Of a stretch of DNA of 64,000 bases, positions 1-11,170 are shown in pieces. Origin of the DNA: Nematopogon swammerdamellus (Eukaryota > Arthropoda > Insecta > Lepidoptera > Adelidae); assembly GCA_946902875.1 (NCBI GenBank), contig OX336342.1, positions 14,377,523-14,441,522 on the forward strand, written 5' to 3'. Each line of letters begins with the position of its first letter. Position 1 is the stretch's first letter. Made by a program: the position numbers and the translations under genes. The notes under the pieces were generated by a model. It worked only from the letters and a program-made list of their open reading frames with translations. It had not been told where the DNA came from and did no database searches.

Positions 1-270
1 CGTTGGTTATTATCCAAGGAAATCGGCGCGAGAATTAGGTGAAAACGCTGCAATGAAATCACGTGCTTCGGTTCCCAGGCGCGACGCGCCGCCTCCGCGC
101 CGCCTCCGCCCGCCCCCGCTCGCCCCCGCTCGCCCCGTGTCGGTGCGGGCTAAGCTACGGTAATTATAAATTCCTTTGCTTTGCTTTATAACTTAAAGCG
201 GCCTCTCCGTAGCGCGGGCGAACCAGACAGCACAAAAGCGTAGACGGGCTTTAAAATGGGTACGGGCTGG
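1..270. other. Noncoding, GC-rich block
   Basis: No gene is visible. Positions about 80-150 are a run of CCGCC/CGCCC-rich sequence that stands out against the AT-rich surroundings. A similar GC-rich block occurs at about 34660-34710, so it may belong to a repeat rather than to a promoter. Confidence 0.4.
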
Positions 271-512
271 TCACATATGCCGAAGAGACGTTGATCGTTG
301 AGACGTGATCGTTGGGAAAAAACGTCCTACACTGGTGGCCGTGGATAGGGAAACGGAGTGTGGGAAGACAACCCGCCAGGCTGGGGAGTGACATCGTAGA
401 CGTTTCGGTGGCACACAGTGCTTTCGTATCGCTGAAAGCCGGGAAGAGTGGAGGGAATATGAAGAGGCGTAGGTCTTGCAGTGCACCATACGTTGAGCAG
501 AGGAGGGACAGA
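271..512 (+). pseudogene. RTE-like LINE, C-terminal remnant
   Basis: A broken reading frame gives VLHWWPWIGKRSVGRQPA, followed by SDIVD. This matches the C-terminal tail pattern of lepidopteran RTE-like endonuclease/reverse transcriptases (a WRPW-GKRSVGRPPxRWxDDIV pattern ending in QQW). The same tail is at 31865-32085 and, more decayed, at 48300-48428. No RT core is present, so this is a 5'-truncated dead copy. The clade name is from memory of the motif, not from a search. Confidence 0.55.
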
Positions 513-1535
513 TAATACAAGAAATTGCGTTTCAATTGGATTTGCTATTAAACCGAGCATACCGCGAGCGAAACCACGAAAAAGAGCTTGTATTAAATAG
601 TTCAAATACCCACTGTATTAAATTAATTTAGTACAACTAAGTAATCGATCTTGTAGCACAACACCGATTACTCTGCTTACCCCGATTGTCGGGATTCAGC
701 GTGTGTGATATGAATGATTCATTTATAAAAAAGTTAAATTACAAATTTAAAAAACCCCGACCCTTAAAAAGTCTAAAATATTTTCTATTTACCTACTTAA
801 AGGAGTCGAGGAACCGCTATTATTCCCTATATATTCCCGCGCAGCTCTTAGTTTTTTTATATTTTATTTACTTTTTTTGGCTGTATTTTTTGATTGCGTT
901 GATTTAACTTAAATTTTTTACACCTCAAAGGGACCGAAGACTTTGTATTTCATATTAATTTCAATTTGATATCTTGACCCGTTCCTGAGAAAAAGGATCT
1001 TGACATACAAAACAAACAAAAAATATGTTTTATTGTCATATAACTACAAATTTAAAATGTTCTGACTTTTTCCTGTACTTGTGCTGTGAGACAGACAGAC
1101 GGACAACGAAGTGATCCTATAAGGGTTCCGTTTTTTCCTCTTTTGAGGTACGGAACCCTAAAAAGTGTGACGTGGGTACCCTGACAAGTAAAAACTGCTA
1201 GTAGTTCTGCTCCATAATGGTTAATGGATACAGTTTAAGGGTGCTTCGGTGGAAGCTGTTCTCAGACAGAAAAAAACGATCCGAACAATGACTCACTTCA
1301 GAGGGAAACACACTGTACAGCGGTATTAAAAATCTCAAATTTCTGATAATTTAGGATATCTATGTGCAGTTACCAAATATATATAATATATCAAAATAAT
1401 CCTGGTGAGCACAAGTCAGCACGAGCTAGAACACAACCTAATTTATCCATTCAGGCACAATGACACAATTACACAGAAACGTCACAAGACAGCGATAGCG
1501 ATATACGTATATGTAATAATGTTTGGTATATACGT
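513..1535. other. Noncoding stretch with repeat pieces
   Basis: No gene is seen. About 640-690 carries the sequence around AGCACAACACCGATTACTC that recurs at 7640-7720, 23310-23340 and 23780-23810. About 750-895 contains the CCCCGACCCTTAAAAAGTC repeat, also at 40825-40920 and inverted near 10460. About 955-1165 is an inverted copy of the family at 38925-39060 (CTCAGGAACGGGT ... GGTTCCGT). The small open frames here have no recognisable similarity. Confidence 0.5.
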
Positions 1536-1612
1536 CCGAATGTTCATGGGCGTAGTTAGACACCTTATGGGTGGCTCGGAGCCACATGTCGCGCTTTCAG
1601 TAGGAAAAAAAA
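1536..1612 (+). pseudogene. 3' tail of a Jockey/CR1-like LINE
   Basis: The segment GGGCGTAGTTAGACACCTTA, continuing to the CACATGTCGCGCTTTCAGTA region and an A-run, matches the 3' end of the LINE family seen at 16308-16400, 27930-28150, 31345-31760 and 49044-49215. Only the 3' untranslated tail and poly(A) remain. Confidence 0.55.
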
Positions 1613-3047
1613 AACAACAACTAACAACTTAAATTACGGATTAATACGTGACTACATAGAAAAATATTCTATGACTTAAATTATTTCAATATTTATATAT
1701 TATACAGTAAATTAGGAATAACAAATTAAGTGAAATGTGAAAATTATTGTTACTGTGATCAATAGACTAACTAATTGAATGGCAATGAAATTTATGTAAT
1801 AACTAAGAATTTTAATGTAAAATGAAGATGACTCCAGACACGATTTTACTGGTTGATTTGGTTTGATTTGATTTATGTAATTTGTGTGCATTTACGAATT
1901 ATGATGGGGACGAAGTAAATTGTATGCAATGTATGGCAATGTGTATCTCAAATAAAATACAATGGCAGTTCTAGATTTGAGAGTTGTTCGGGGAGAAGTG
2001 ACTCCAATACAGTCAAGTTCTAACAGGGTTATTGGGGCAATGTTGGCTCCAGCTGTATACTTAGGCTGCTTGGTGATGACGAATTCACGTGCTTAATCAG
2101 AATCACTCAAGTCTAACTTTATGTGCTTTTTTAGACTAATGGCATAACTTTGGATCCAGTTTTTCGGAGTTAATTTAATTTTAACCTGAGCTTGAGACCG
2201 GCGAAATTATATCAGAGCTAGATGGATACGTTTGCCGCCTTCAGCTTACTAGTCGCCTGAGTAGTCGCCTTCAGCCGAGAAAATCTTGAAATCGGCTCTC
2301 GACAGACCAAAGGTTCTAACCGCAAACGCTAGAAATGGGAAATCCCCTTTTTACAATTCACAATATAAAATAATAATTTCAAACCAAAAATAATGATTAA
2401 ATTTCGGTACTTACATTTGGCCGACATCCGCTACTCGAGCAGCCGCAGACTTCTGATCCTCTGTCGAGCATTAGGGGTTTATGATTTTGCGAAATAGGCT
2501 TAGTGGGTAGTGCAGAGGGTGGTGGGTGTCCCACGCCGCCGGAACACCGCTAACGTAACGCGTGTGCGTGACTTGAGCCCATTAGCCAACGCGTTCCGTG
2601 TCGTCGCAGATTGAAATAAAGCTCTATCAGCGTATGAAATAATCGTCTTTTCGCTTTTATTGATACGTTCAGGTAAATATGACAGGAACGAATGGGTCGT
2701 ATTATCGCACATGTGTTAACTGCTCTGTGACGTGTTGCTATGGATAGGGGAAGCATACGCTGAGTCACTGAGTCAATAATATAATATACCTACTTATAGC
2801 TGAGCGCTCCGGATGTAGGTAGGTATTAGTTGCAATCACTATTTGGTTGAACAAATTCAATGATCTTAGCTGCCGCTGTGATGTGTGATGCGAAAAAGGT
2901 GGGAAATTGTTATTCTATAAAATATACGGAAAATATTTCTACAGACAAGCAGTTAAAAAAAAATTATGTAGAAACATTTATGACTACAAAAGAGATAATT
3001 CCATCTTGCTTCAAGGTTTTAACATAATAGTAAGTAGACAGATCATT
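1613..3047. other. Noncoding AT-rich stretch
   Basis: No supported gene. About 2285-2345 on the minus strand encodes FLAFAVRTFG, which resembles part of the transposon protein at 24495-25036, so a decayed copy may be present. The rest shows only short open frames without recognisable domains. Confidence 0.4.
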
Positions 3048-3385
3048 TTTAGGGTTCCGTATCCAAACGGAAGCCTATTACTAGGCCTACGCCGTCTGTC
3101 TGTCCGTCCGTCCGTCCGAGGGCTGTATCTTTTAAACTGTGCTGGATTACATTTTCACAGAATATGTGTTATTATGGCGAGAAATGCCAATCAGTAATAA
3201 AAAAAAAAATTAAAAAACACAAAGGCGGTCCCCATACAAGAAAAGTGCTAAGAATCTATTAGTACATATTCACGCTACTAAATAATACATGGCGTCACAG
3301 TTAGTTTGCATTGGAGAGAAACAAAAGTTAGACATATGTTTTTTGATAGGTATGGTATAGCGATCTACGGAACCCTCCGTACGTG
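3048..3385. repeat. GGTTCCGT-type dispersed repeat
   Basis: The segment begins GGGTTCCGTATCC, runs through a GTCTGTCCGTCCG stretch and a TTATTATGGC motif, and ends near CGGAACCCTCCGTA. The same order of motifs recurs at 29845-29975, and inverted at 18490-18580 and 41585-41655. It is an abundant noncoding repeat; I cannot name the family. Confidence 0.5.
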
Positions 3386-4939
3386 AAAAAAAAACTCGTG
3401 CTTGACAGATTTTTCCTAACAAACTTTCGCCATTGTTTAGGTACATTGTATAAATGTTTCTACATACGAGTCACATTAATTATTAGGTAACCTAAAGAAT
3501 AAATAGAAAGTTAAAAAATCTAGATCCCTTTGGAAAGAAAGAGTAGGTATTTAAATACTATGAATATAAAACCTAAGTTCATTAAAAAAAAATACATACA
3601 TTCATTCTTCTCGCTTGAATATCGATAAACTTTGCAGAAGGTAAATGAGTGCAGGCACATTAAAACCTTGGTCTTACAAGGTTTCACGTAATGGAAATTC
3701 AAGTACACTTAGGCGAGTACCGACTTATATGCATAAGTACACTGCAACGAAATTTAGTCGTATAAATGTTTGCTCGATTTATGTTTTCATTCAGCACTCC
3801 GGAACGACCGCGGGACAAAGAAAATACTCGTACACACCCTTATGTACTCGCATTTCATATGAATTTGTTTGCAGAGTATTCTTACAAATATTATGTAATC
3901 ATCCGCGCAAAATCTTTTGGAGCATTTCGGAAAAAATAAGATGTTTAACGTAATAGACATTATATATTGTCTTTGTTGTGTAGATGATACCTACGCAATT
4001 AGCGAAATTTTGTAAGGATTTTAGAAAACCAATTAATTCATATTCATGTCAAAAAACATTGTTTAACACACAAACATTACAATACAATCTCTAATTTCAG
4101 ACTCAAATTCTCGCATTGTAATTTTCGCATTGTATGTTCGCAAAATTACGACAATTGCCCTTAAAGGTACATTGTTCGTACCTTCTTCCATTCCTACTCT
4201 GAATTCTCCCTCCCGAGGCAACGCCACCGCCCGCGCGCCGTGGTGCCAATATATATTCGGTGGCCGTGTCGTTCCACACCCCTCCCCCGTCCACGTGTTA
4301 CTAGGCTGTTTTATTAGCCCTGATGGAGACTACGTGCCCTCTAAAAGGATGACCTTGAATGGTTCAAGTTGAACCTGCCTGTGTGCACTTGTTGACAACA
4401 ATTACCACGTACCTAATTCTGTTACTGTTCACAAGTACGCACAATAGTTTACCTAACTTGAGCTTATGATCCAGAGGTTCTCTCCAGACCCGTCTGGTAA
4501 ATTTTCACAAATACATAGGTACTTATACTCTAGACTTCTTCGAATAACTTTCTAAATACTACTTTTGATGCCCCCACTAACTTTCAAGGATTAAAAAGAA
4601 TTAAAAGTCGATTAAACGAAAGTAACACTAAGGTACGAGTACTAACTACTACATTGGCTAGGAAATTTGGTAGGGTTTAAAAATGCGGGTACCTCAAGGA
4701 CTTCATTCTGGTCACATGCTGTATTCAGTTCAGTTCAGGTCTAGTCATTGTTCTATAGAATATATGTATTGGTGGGAACAGTAAATAGTTGGTGCTGTGT
4801 CGGAAGGTCATCCATCAGATGGTTAGATGAATTTGACAGTGTGTCAGGTGTCAGCAGTTTCAGCCGTATTTTTTTTATGAAAACCAACATGAGAAAGGTG
4901 CTTGACACGGTGCGAACGTCTAGAACTGTTAGCGTACCG
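3386..4939. other. Noncoding stretch, nothing recognised
   Basis: No RNA gene or coding region can be supported. Open frames of up to about 100 codons exist, but none has a recognisable domain or plausible splice context. Confidence 0.4.
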
Positions 4940-5280
4940 TCCAACTGAGCAGTTCAATCCGAATCCCTTGCGCCAAGCCCACGACGCATACATTAAGGAG
5001 CATAATGAGGATGTACCTCGCCGAGCCCCAACCCGCAGACGATGATCCCATCCTGTCTACGAAGAAGAGAGTCCGCCTGAATGAGATGAAGGCGCCCGGA
5101 GAAGACGCCATCTCGAACCTCGCCCTGGTGGCCATACCACGACTTGCCCTGGTGGACATACTACGGCATTGTATGCTACGGTCACTTCACGTGTTCCACA
5201 TTACGTGGAAGGTCAGGCCCATTTTCACGCGGAAGCCGGGGGAAGAATAACAGCCTTCCTGAGAGCTAACTTTCTATCAT
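4940..5280 (+). pseudogene. LINE reverse transcriptase, N-terminal part of RT
   Basis: Several frames together give QFNPNPLRQAHDAYIKEHNE, then PADDDP, then KAPGEDAISNLAL, then a KPG segment. KAPGxDxIxN and the PKPGK region are the first conserved blocks of non-LTR retrotransposon RT. At least two frameshifts separate these blocks. The same element resumes at 5913 with later RT blocks. Between them lies an oppositely oriented Penelope-like fragment, and roughly 60-100 RT codons are missing. Confidence 0.65.
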
Positions 5281-5281
5281 A

Positions 5282-5918
5282 TTCATTTTTATGTTTCCGG
5301 ATTAACAGTAGTAGGTTTAAAGACTTACATAAGTCGACGTTTCGCCTGCTACGTCACGGGATTCTTCAGGGACTGCGGGAGTTCCTGGAGCCGACGTCTG
5401 GTGTCCGTTGTTCCAGACGTCAAACTGCTCTTTTTCGAAGATTATAGCTGTGGGTAGGTTGCACAATATTCGGCAGCGGTGTCAGATCGCGATCCATACA
5501 TCGTACGAAGTCCCGGCTGCACACAACACTCACTTTGTCTTCAAACGCTGGCTTGGCGGAAGATCTTGAAGATGTGTGCTGTGACAGCACGGGCAGCCAA
5601 GAAGGTGATAAATTCATACTGTCGTCCCTGTTGAAATTTCTGTGCCTGGTGATTTCGATGGCTTCCCTGACTAGGCGTGGAGTGTAGTGTCGTTCTACCG
5701 CTAGTACCGATGCTTCATCAAATCGGATCCAGTGGTTACTATCACCAAGCAATAGATGTTCCGCTATGGCCGATTTCTGCAGGTCACCATTCTTAATTGC
5801 TCTTATGTGTTCGCACATTCGCTCATGGACGCTCCTCTTCGTTTAGCCGATGTAGCTCTTCCCACAGCTACATGGAACTTTGTAGACGCCTTTATACCGA
5901 AAGTACCACACCGTAGCA
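5282..5918 (-). pseudogene. Penelope-like element, GIY-YIG endonuclease end
   Basis: Read on the minus strand, the frame gives GVYKVPCSCGKSYIG, a stop codon, then TKRSVHERMCEHIRAI, SAIAEHLL, RFDEASVLAVERHYTPR and VREAIEI. This is the C-terminal GIY-YIG nuclease domain of Penelope-like retroelements: GVY and YIG are the paired motifs and VREAIEI is the conserved late motif. The stop (TTA on the plus strand at 5843-5845) sits where the family normally has Glu after YIG, so the copy is dead. The frame ends at 5420. The noncoding tail to about 5282 carries CGAAACGTCGAC, typical of Penelope terminal regions. The fragment lies inside a plus-strand LINE. Confidence 0.75.
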
Positions 5919-6330
5919 GTCTTCCTAGACATGGCGAATACGTTCAACCGTGTCTGGCACGAAATGGCTCGCTCTTCAAGCTGTTACACAACACAAATCC
6001 GCATGCAGTTGTCAGAGCCGTCGCATTATTCTTCCACGAGCGATGGTTCTGTTTTGCAGTGGAGGAGGCAATGTCAAATGCTCTCATGATCGCTGCCGGA
6101 GTACCACAGGGGACAGCTTCTCCCCGTACCTCTCAACACCTTCTATACCGACGACATCACGAAGGTTGATGGCATCGACCTCTACCTATTCGCAAACGAC
6201 ACTGGCTACATTGTCAAATCGATAAATTGGAACTTCACGGAGAGCGAGAGTCAACATAAGCTGGACCTGCTGCCCGACTGATTGGACTGTTTACAAACGT
6301 GGTGAATAAACAAAGGATGTCGAAGGGCGT
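5913..6330 (+). pseudogene. LINE reverse transcriptase, catalytic region remnant
   Basis: Frames give HTVAVFLDMANTFNRVWHE (RT block with the first catalytic Asp), GVPQGTASP (block B), TFYTDDI and DGIDLYLFANDTGYIVKS. The last has FAND where a functional RT has FADD, so an active-site Asp is replaced as well as the frame being shifted several times. A stretch matching LDLLPDxLDCL follows. It belongs to the same insertion as 4940-5280. The family resembles Jockey-like lepidopteran LINEs. Confidence 0.7.
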
Positions 6331-6855
6331 GTGTCATTCCACCACTGTCGAAGATTTAAGTACTAGAGATCTGTTTAAATATTAGAATGAAATTAACTTA
6401 TCCTTCGCCGATACGCTAGCGGCTGCAGCCCTCCGTCATCAGCCTTATTTGTGTGATTTTACAACGGTACTTTCGTTGTGCCGGTGAGAGAACCTCCTAG
6501 TTTAAAGGCCTCCCCAGTTGTTTCGACGCGGTTGATTACATATAACTTAGTGCTCCCGTGGGGGAACCTAAAACATTGGTTAACACAAGTTGATGCGTGA
6601 TGAGTATTCGCCCGGGTGGTCTGTTTCCCGTATAGGTATATCATAAATGGTAAGGTCAAACGAAGTATCAGATTCATAACACAATTAAGAAGGGTAAGTC
6701 GTAGGTAATTTGCTGTAGTTACATTGCCTTAGTGCGCCTGTCATTTACCGACTAACTACAACTAATGTAACGTCTTGCTCTACCAACTTCCATCGCATTA
6801 TGGGTTTGTCTACAGGGTGATGCGGCTGGGAATGATGGAATCATGCTTCATAACC
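6331..6855. other. Noncoding stretch, nothing recognised
   Basis: Between the broken LINE and a fold-back element I see no coding region, RNA gene or named repeat. Confidence 0.4.
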
Positions 6856-7284
6856 AGGGATCGGAATAGGTATAAATATATAGAATATAAATACCTAATG
6901 TTAGCGAGAAGACATAACATGGATTGGTAAAACCACCTCTCCAGGGAATCTCGGAATTTGAAAAATATTTCCTGGTAGTGATATACATAGTTAGTAACTT
7001 ATCACACTTGAACATGCTGTAATGTAATATAATATCCATAAAAAAAAAAATGTTAACCTTATTAAAAATTCCAAAAAATATTTCCATAAAAATCACTTCC
7101 ACGCCAATAATTGATTTCAAAATATTTGTTGGTTTACTAAATAAGGTATTCATACATTACAGCAAGTGTCAAAAGTTACTAACTATATCACTACCAGGAT
7201 ATATTTTTCAAATTCCGGAATTCCCATGCCATCTCTTCTCGCTAACATTAGTTACATACTTATACTCTACGTATTCCGATCCTT
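6856..7284. repeat. Fold-back MITE, 429 bp
   Basis: The ends are AGGGATCGGAATA and TATTCCGATCCTT. Long imperfect inverted arms pair across most of the element: TAATGTTAGCGAGAAGA on the left with TCTTCTCGCTAACATTA on the right, and CCTGGTAGTGATATACATAG with CTATATCACTACCAGGATAT. The loop is AT-rich and noncoding. The target-site duplication is not clear. Confidence 0.7.
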
Positions 7285-7419
7285 GTCCATAATACAATCA
7301 AAGAAACCATATAATTTCATGTCATTACCATATTAATGTTTTTTTCATCTGTCATATTCTTATATTTTTACGAAAATTTAATTGTATTGATACATATCGG
7401 TAATCAAAATGATCAGTAC

Positions 7420-7602
7420 CCTAATCACGAGATTACGCCTACTACGCTACGCACGCTACGCCGTGTTCTCCGCATCATTTTGTATGGAGAAACGAAGTTC
7501 GCAAATCGATCACTAGAGGCGCTGCTCGGTTTCTCCATACAAAATGATGCGGAGAACACGGCGTAGCGTGCGTAGCGTAGTAGGCGTAATCTCGTGATTA
7601 GG
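7420..7602. repeat. Fold-back MITE with ~75-bp arms
   Basis: The left arm starts CTAATCACGAGATTACGCCT and runs through CCGCATCATTTTGTATGGAG. The right arm carries the reverse complement almost perfectly and ends AATCTCGTGATTAG. The loop of about 35 bp contains CGATCACTAGAGGCGCTG. It encodes nothing. Confidence 0.75.
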
Positions 7603-7614
7603 ATACAGATTCTA

Positions 7615-7760
7615 ATACATACATACATACGCTCTATTTCGACCATCGGGTAAGCAGAGTAATCGGTGTTGAGCTACAAGGACTATGGTAAATTACAGCA
7701 CAACACCGACCACCACGTTTCGCAAAGTATTCGGACAAGATAGATACTATCTATATCAAT
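7615..7760. repeat. Dispersed repeat (GCACAACACCGAC family)
   Basis: ACATACATACATACG is followed by GGTAAGCAGAGTAATCGGTG and AGCACAACACCGACCACCAC. The same motifs are adjacent to a LINE remnant at 23275-24025, so this is probably the flank of that LINE family. The next 300 bp, to 8063, show nothing recognisable. Confidence 0.5.
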
Positions 7761-8063
7761 GATATTTTAGGAAAGATAGGTTATCTATATGACAATCAGT
7801 GCTCACACATGGCACGTCCTTGAAAAGTTGAGAGGAAGAACTTTATAGTGATGGGCCGACTCGAATAGTCTTATTCCAATTATTAGAATTAGTGCAGAAT
7901 CTCATTACACGCGACGACATTTTCAATGTGTTAGCGGCTCGTGGTTAGCGGTCCGAACGCGTGCGTAGTTGGTGGGCGACTAACTTCAGACAGGACTGTG
8001 GTCTTGTATTTAATGTGCCGATTGGGAGCTCAGATAACCTATCTACCTCCTTTTACCTTATAA

Positions 8064-9252
8064 TATCATTCATCTATAACTTGGACACACACACAATTTG
8101 GATTTCGGAAAGGACTCTCAACGGGTGATGCTATAGCTTCTATGGTAAAATCAATATTAACTTCTCTAGACAACTCTCAGCATACTTATGGCATTTTTTG
8201 TGACCTATCCAAAGCCTTTGACTGTGTAAATCACGAAATATTATTAATGAAGCTGGAACATTATGGCATAAGAGACAATGAATTGCGTATATTTCAATCA
8301 TATTTAGAAAATAGAGCTCAAATATGTGACGTCAATGGCTTAAAATCGAATGTAGAATCAATCACAATGGGTGTGCCGCAGGGTTCTATCCTGGGACCAT
8401 TATTGTTTCTAATATATGTTAACGACATCTCGAGCTGTATAACAGACGATATAGAGATGGTAATGTTTGCAGATGATATCTCAGTTGTACTGAAAAACAA
8501 TGATATAAGTAAACTGAGAGAATCCTTTTTAACTGTACTAGAATCTTTAAAATCTTGGTTTGAGTGCAACAATCTATTGCTAAATGTCAACAAAACTAAT
8601 ATTATGCACTTTGCTCTTGGGACTCATAGACGTAATAACAATGATAGCATATTAAAAACTGCAGATAACTTGTCATTAAACCTTGCTAATGAACTAACTT
8701 TTCTTGGGGTAATATTTGATAAAAGTTTTACTTGGAAAGCCCACATAAACTCTTTAGCTGGTAAGCTGAGTTCCGCATGTTATGATATCAAAAAAATTAA
8801 AGAGCTAGGCGGGACCCATGCTGCAAAAACGGTTTATCATGCTTATTTTGAGAGCATCATGTCATATGGCCTAATGTTTTGGGGAAATGCAGCAGACTCA
8901 AATAGAATATTTTTATTACAGAAGAGGGCCTTGAGGTACATCCTAAATATGATAAAGTGCATATGTTTACCAGAACATATGCTATGCCAGAAAATACATT
9001 CATGATTCCTCTCTCAATTCCGACAATCATAACTATGACACACGGGGTAAGAATAATGTACAACTAATAAGACATAGATTAGCTAAAACTACAAAAAGCT
9101 TTATTTGTAATAGTGTTAGATTTTATAATAAACTGTCTCCTAACATAAAACAATTAGATGACAATAATTTTAAACGACGGATTAAAATAATGTTAATTGA
9201 AAAGAGTTATTACAGTATTAAGGATGCATTAACTGACCGTAATTTTATCTAA
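8064..9252 (+). pseudogene. Non-LTR retrotransposon RT (Jockey/CR1-like), truncated
   Basis: The open frame from about 8064 gives QFGFRKGLSTGDA, CDLSKAFDCVNHEIL (first catalytic Asp), GVPQGSILGPLLFLIYVND, FADDISVVL (catalytic FADD box) and LGVIFDKSFTWKAHI. These are RT blocks 3 to 8 in order, so the catalytic core is intact. The upstream frame is closed by a stop at 8061. After RALRYILNM the frame breaks. The next frame resumes with AYVYQNICYARKYIHD and ends with NHNYDTRGK and FYNKLSP, stopping at 9252. The break fits a deletion in the thumb region plus a frameshift. No endonuclease or gag part remains. Confidence 0.8.
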
Positions 9253-9689
9253 GAGTCTGACTACTATTTTTCCCACTAACAAATTTTGACAATTCGATAC
9301 ACTTTGTATCATTTGATTTTTAATATGACTTATTACATTTCTTTGTAATAAACGTAAACTAATTGTTTTATTTGACTTGATATAATATGAAATATCAAAA
9401 TTGACGATGGCACTATACACCAGATATAGGTAATTTAAATAGGCAGTGTGGTCAGATTCTTCAGTATTCATGTTTATGCTGTAAATATTAATGCTCTTGT
9501 GAGCGGTAGTATTGGTTAATTATTTGTAAGTTACTATAATATAATACTTTTAAGGTACTAACAAAACATTGTGACTTGCGAAGTTTGTTTGTCAGTTCTT
9601 CTTCGCATTGAATTTAGAACTGGCGGAATTTTCGACATGTCCAAGCGTAGGTTACCTACCTGTGGATGAAATTATACAATAAACAATAA
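9253..9689. other. LINE 3' flank and unassigned noncoding DNA
   Basis: The first part may be the 3' untranslated region of the preceding LINE. No gene or structured RNA is visible. Confidence 0.35.
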
Positions 9690-9848
9690 ACTACATATAT
9701 ATAAAAATCAATTGCCATGCGTTAGTGGCAAAAACTCGAAAATGGCTCGACCGATTTTATTTTTTTTTCGTCTCATTACAGGGGTGGTTTAGAAAAAAAT
9801 AAAATTAGGAAAAAAAGGCACGTGAGCGGAGCCGCCGGCTCAGCTAGT
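9690..9848 (-). repeat. Dispersed repeat ending GCCGGCTCAGCTAGT
   Basis: The segment contains CAATTGCCATGCGTTAGTGG, a CGACCGATTTTATTTT motif and ends CGGAGCCGCCGGCTCAGCTA. Read in reverse it begins ACTAGCTGAGCCGGCGGC, a common start for abundant lepidopteran noncoding repeats. I cannot assign the class. Confidence 0.45.
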
Positions 9849-9914
9849 TAAATATAAATACAATGGCAATATAACTACTCTTATTAGATAAATAACGAAC
9901 ATACACTCGGTTCT

Positions 9915-10440
9915 ATTTTTGAATGAGGCCGTAGTAATTTGGTTGAGTTCAACGCTTCCAAGACACAAGTTTGCGCGTTCGGTGCGAAGAGATCGGCGTT
10001 CACACCGACTGCTTCCTTCCAAGGCACGTCGCATTAAGGGAACACCTCGGGGTCCTCGGAGTCGAACTGTCGCACGACCTAAACTTTCGTCGCCATATCG
10101 AGGGAAAGGTCAAGCTGGCTTCTAAAAAGCTGGGTGTACTCAATAAGGTGCGACGGTACTTCACGCCGGACCAAAAGCTGCTTTTGTATAAATCACAGAT
10201 CAGGCCCTGCTTGGAGTACTGCTCGCAACTGTGGGATGGCTCTGCCAAATACCAGCTTGCGCCTTTGGACTCCATCCAGCGTCGAGCCGTGCGACTAGTG
10301 GGTGACCCCGAAGTGTCCCACGATCTAGAACCACTACAACACCATAGGGATGTCGTCTCCCTAAGTTATTCTATCGCTTATTCCATGGGGAGTGCTCGAA
10401 GGAGCTATTTAACGCGATTCCACCTCGACTCCTTTAAGTC
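9915..10440 (+). pseudogene. Jockey/CR1-like LINE, RT C-terminal remnant
   Basis: Frames give VEFNASKTQVCAF, a frameshift, then LGVLGVELSHDLNFRRHI, KKLGVLNKVRRYFTPDQKLL, RPCLEYCSQLWDGSAKYQL, DSIQRRAVRLVGDP, and after another shift LFYRLFHGECSKELFNAIP. This is the end of the palm and the thumb/C-terminal part of a non-LTR RT. At least two frameshifts and truncation at both ends make it inactive. The same family is found at 27930-28150, 31345-31760 and 49044-49215. Confidence 0.75.
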
Positions 10441-10525
10441 AACGGCAAATATTTTTTACTTTTTTAAGGGTCGGGGTTTTTGTAATTTGTAATTTAACTT
10501 TTTAATTTTTTTTTTACTTTTCTTT
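10441..10525 (-). repeat. CCCCGACCCTTAAAAAG repeat, inverted copy
   Basis: CTTTTTTAAGGGTCGGGGTT followed by TTTGTAATTTGTAATTT is the reverse complement of the repeat at 750-895 and 40825-40920. It abuts the truncated LINE. Confidence 0.45.
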
Positions 10526-10819
10526 GTTATCATTATTTCTGCTTGCATCTATCTAATGATCTAATGAAGAAATATAAAGTGAGTTCACGTTCAGTACTAA
10601 CATACAATAAGTTCTGCCGCTTTTATCAAAATTACTTTTTGCCATTCCGTCAACACTTCTTCTGTCGCAAATTATAGAAACGTGTATGCTATGTTTGTAT
10701 TGCATTACTATACATAATTATTAGCGTTTTCTTTTCATATCTGTGTGTTCTTATTGTAACTGCATTTTCCTATGCATATCTGTTAGTAACAACGCAGGTG
10801 CGCTAATTGAAGGAAGTAC
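10526..10819. other. Noncoding DNA upstream of Ace
   Basis: Unique-looking AT-rich sequence without recognisable elements. Confidence 0.35.
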
Positions 10820-11170
10820 GTAGTGGTAGTATTGCGTGGGCGAGTCTGGCGCGCGCGGTGCGTGGTGTGAGTGATGCGGCGCGGCACGGGAGCGTGCGGG
10901 GCGGGCGCGGCGGAGCGGTCGCGCAGCCGGCGAACTGTGCTTCAGCACGAGGTGGCACGAGTCAGCTGACGAGTGCAAGGAATCTCGCCATTCGTTCAAG
11001 GTCACGCGGCCGCACTTGTATTATATTTCCTACATCGATTTATCGACCGACGCCGCCCGCCCCGCGCTCCGCCGCCGCCCACCCGGCGCCGCGCCCCCGG
11101 ATACCACCTCACCCTCCGGCGCCGCGCCGCCGCCACCTCCCGCGCACCGTACACCGCACTTCTTGCAAGG
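10820..11170 (+). promoter_or_regulatory. GC/CpG-rich block, candidate Ace promoter or 5' exon
   Basis: This block is strongly CpG-rich (GCGCGCGGTGCG, GCGGGCGCGGCGGAGCGG, CCGCCGCCGCCC) in an AT-rich window and lies about 300 bp before the splice acceptor that opens the first coding exon. It fits a TATA-less promoter and/or a noncoding first exon. The start site and the donor that would pair with the acceptor at 11470 cannot be fixed from sequence alone: AAG|GTTTAG near 11249 and AAG|GTCTAC near 11168 are weak possibilities. Open frames across the block are compositional and show no domain. Confidence 0.35.

Noticed and set aside
5756..6169. A single 137-codon gene
   Set aside because: The frame joins the antisense Penelope-like region to a shifted LINE frame. 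The real signals are the two broken retroelements.
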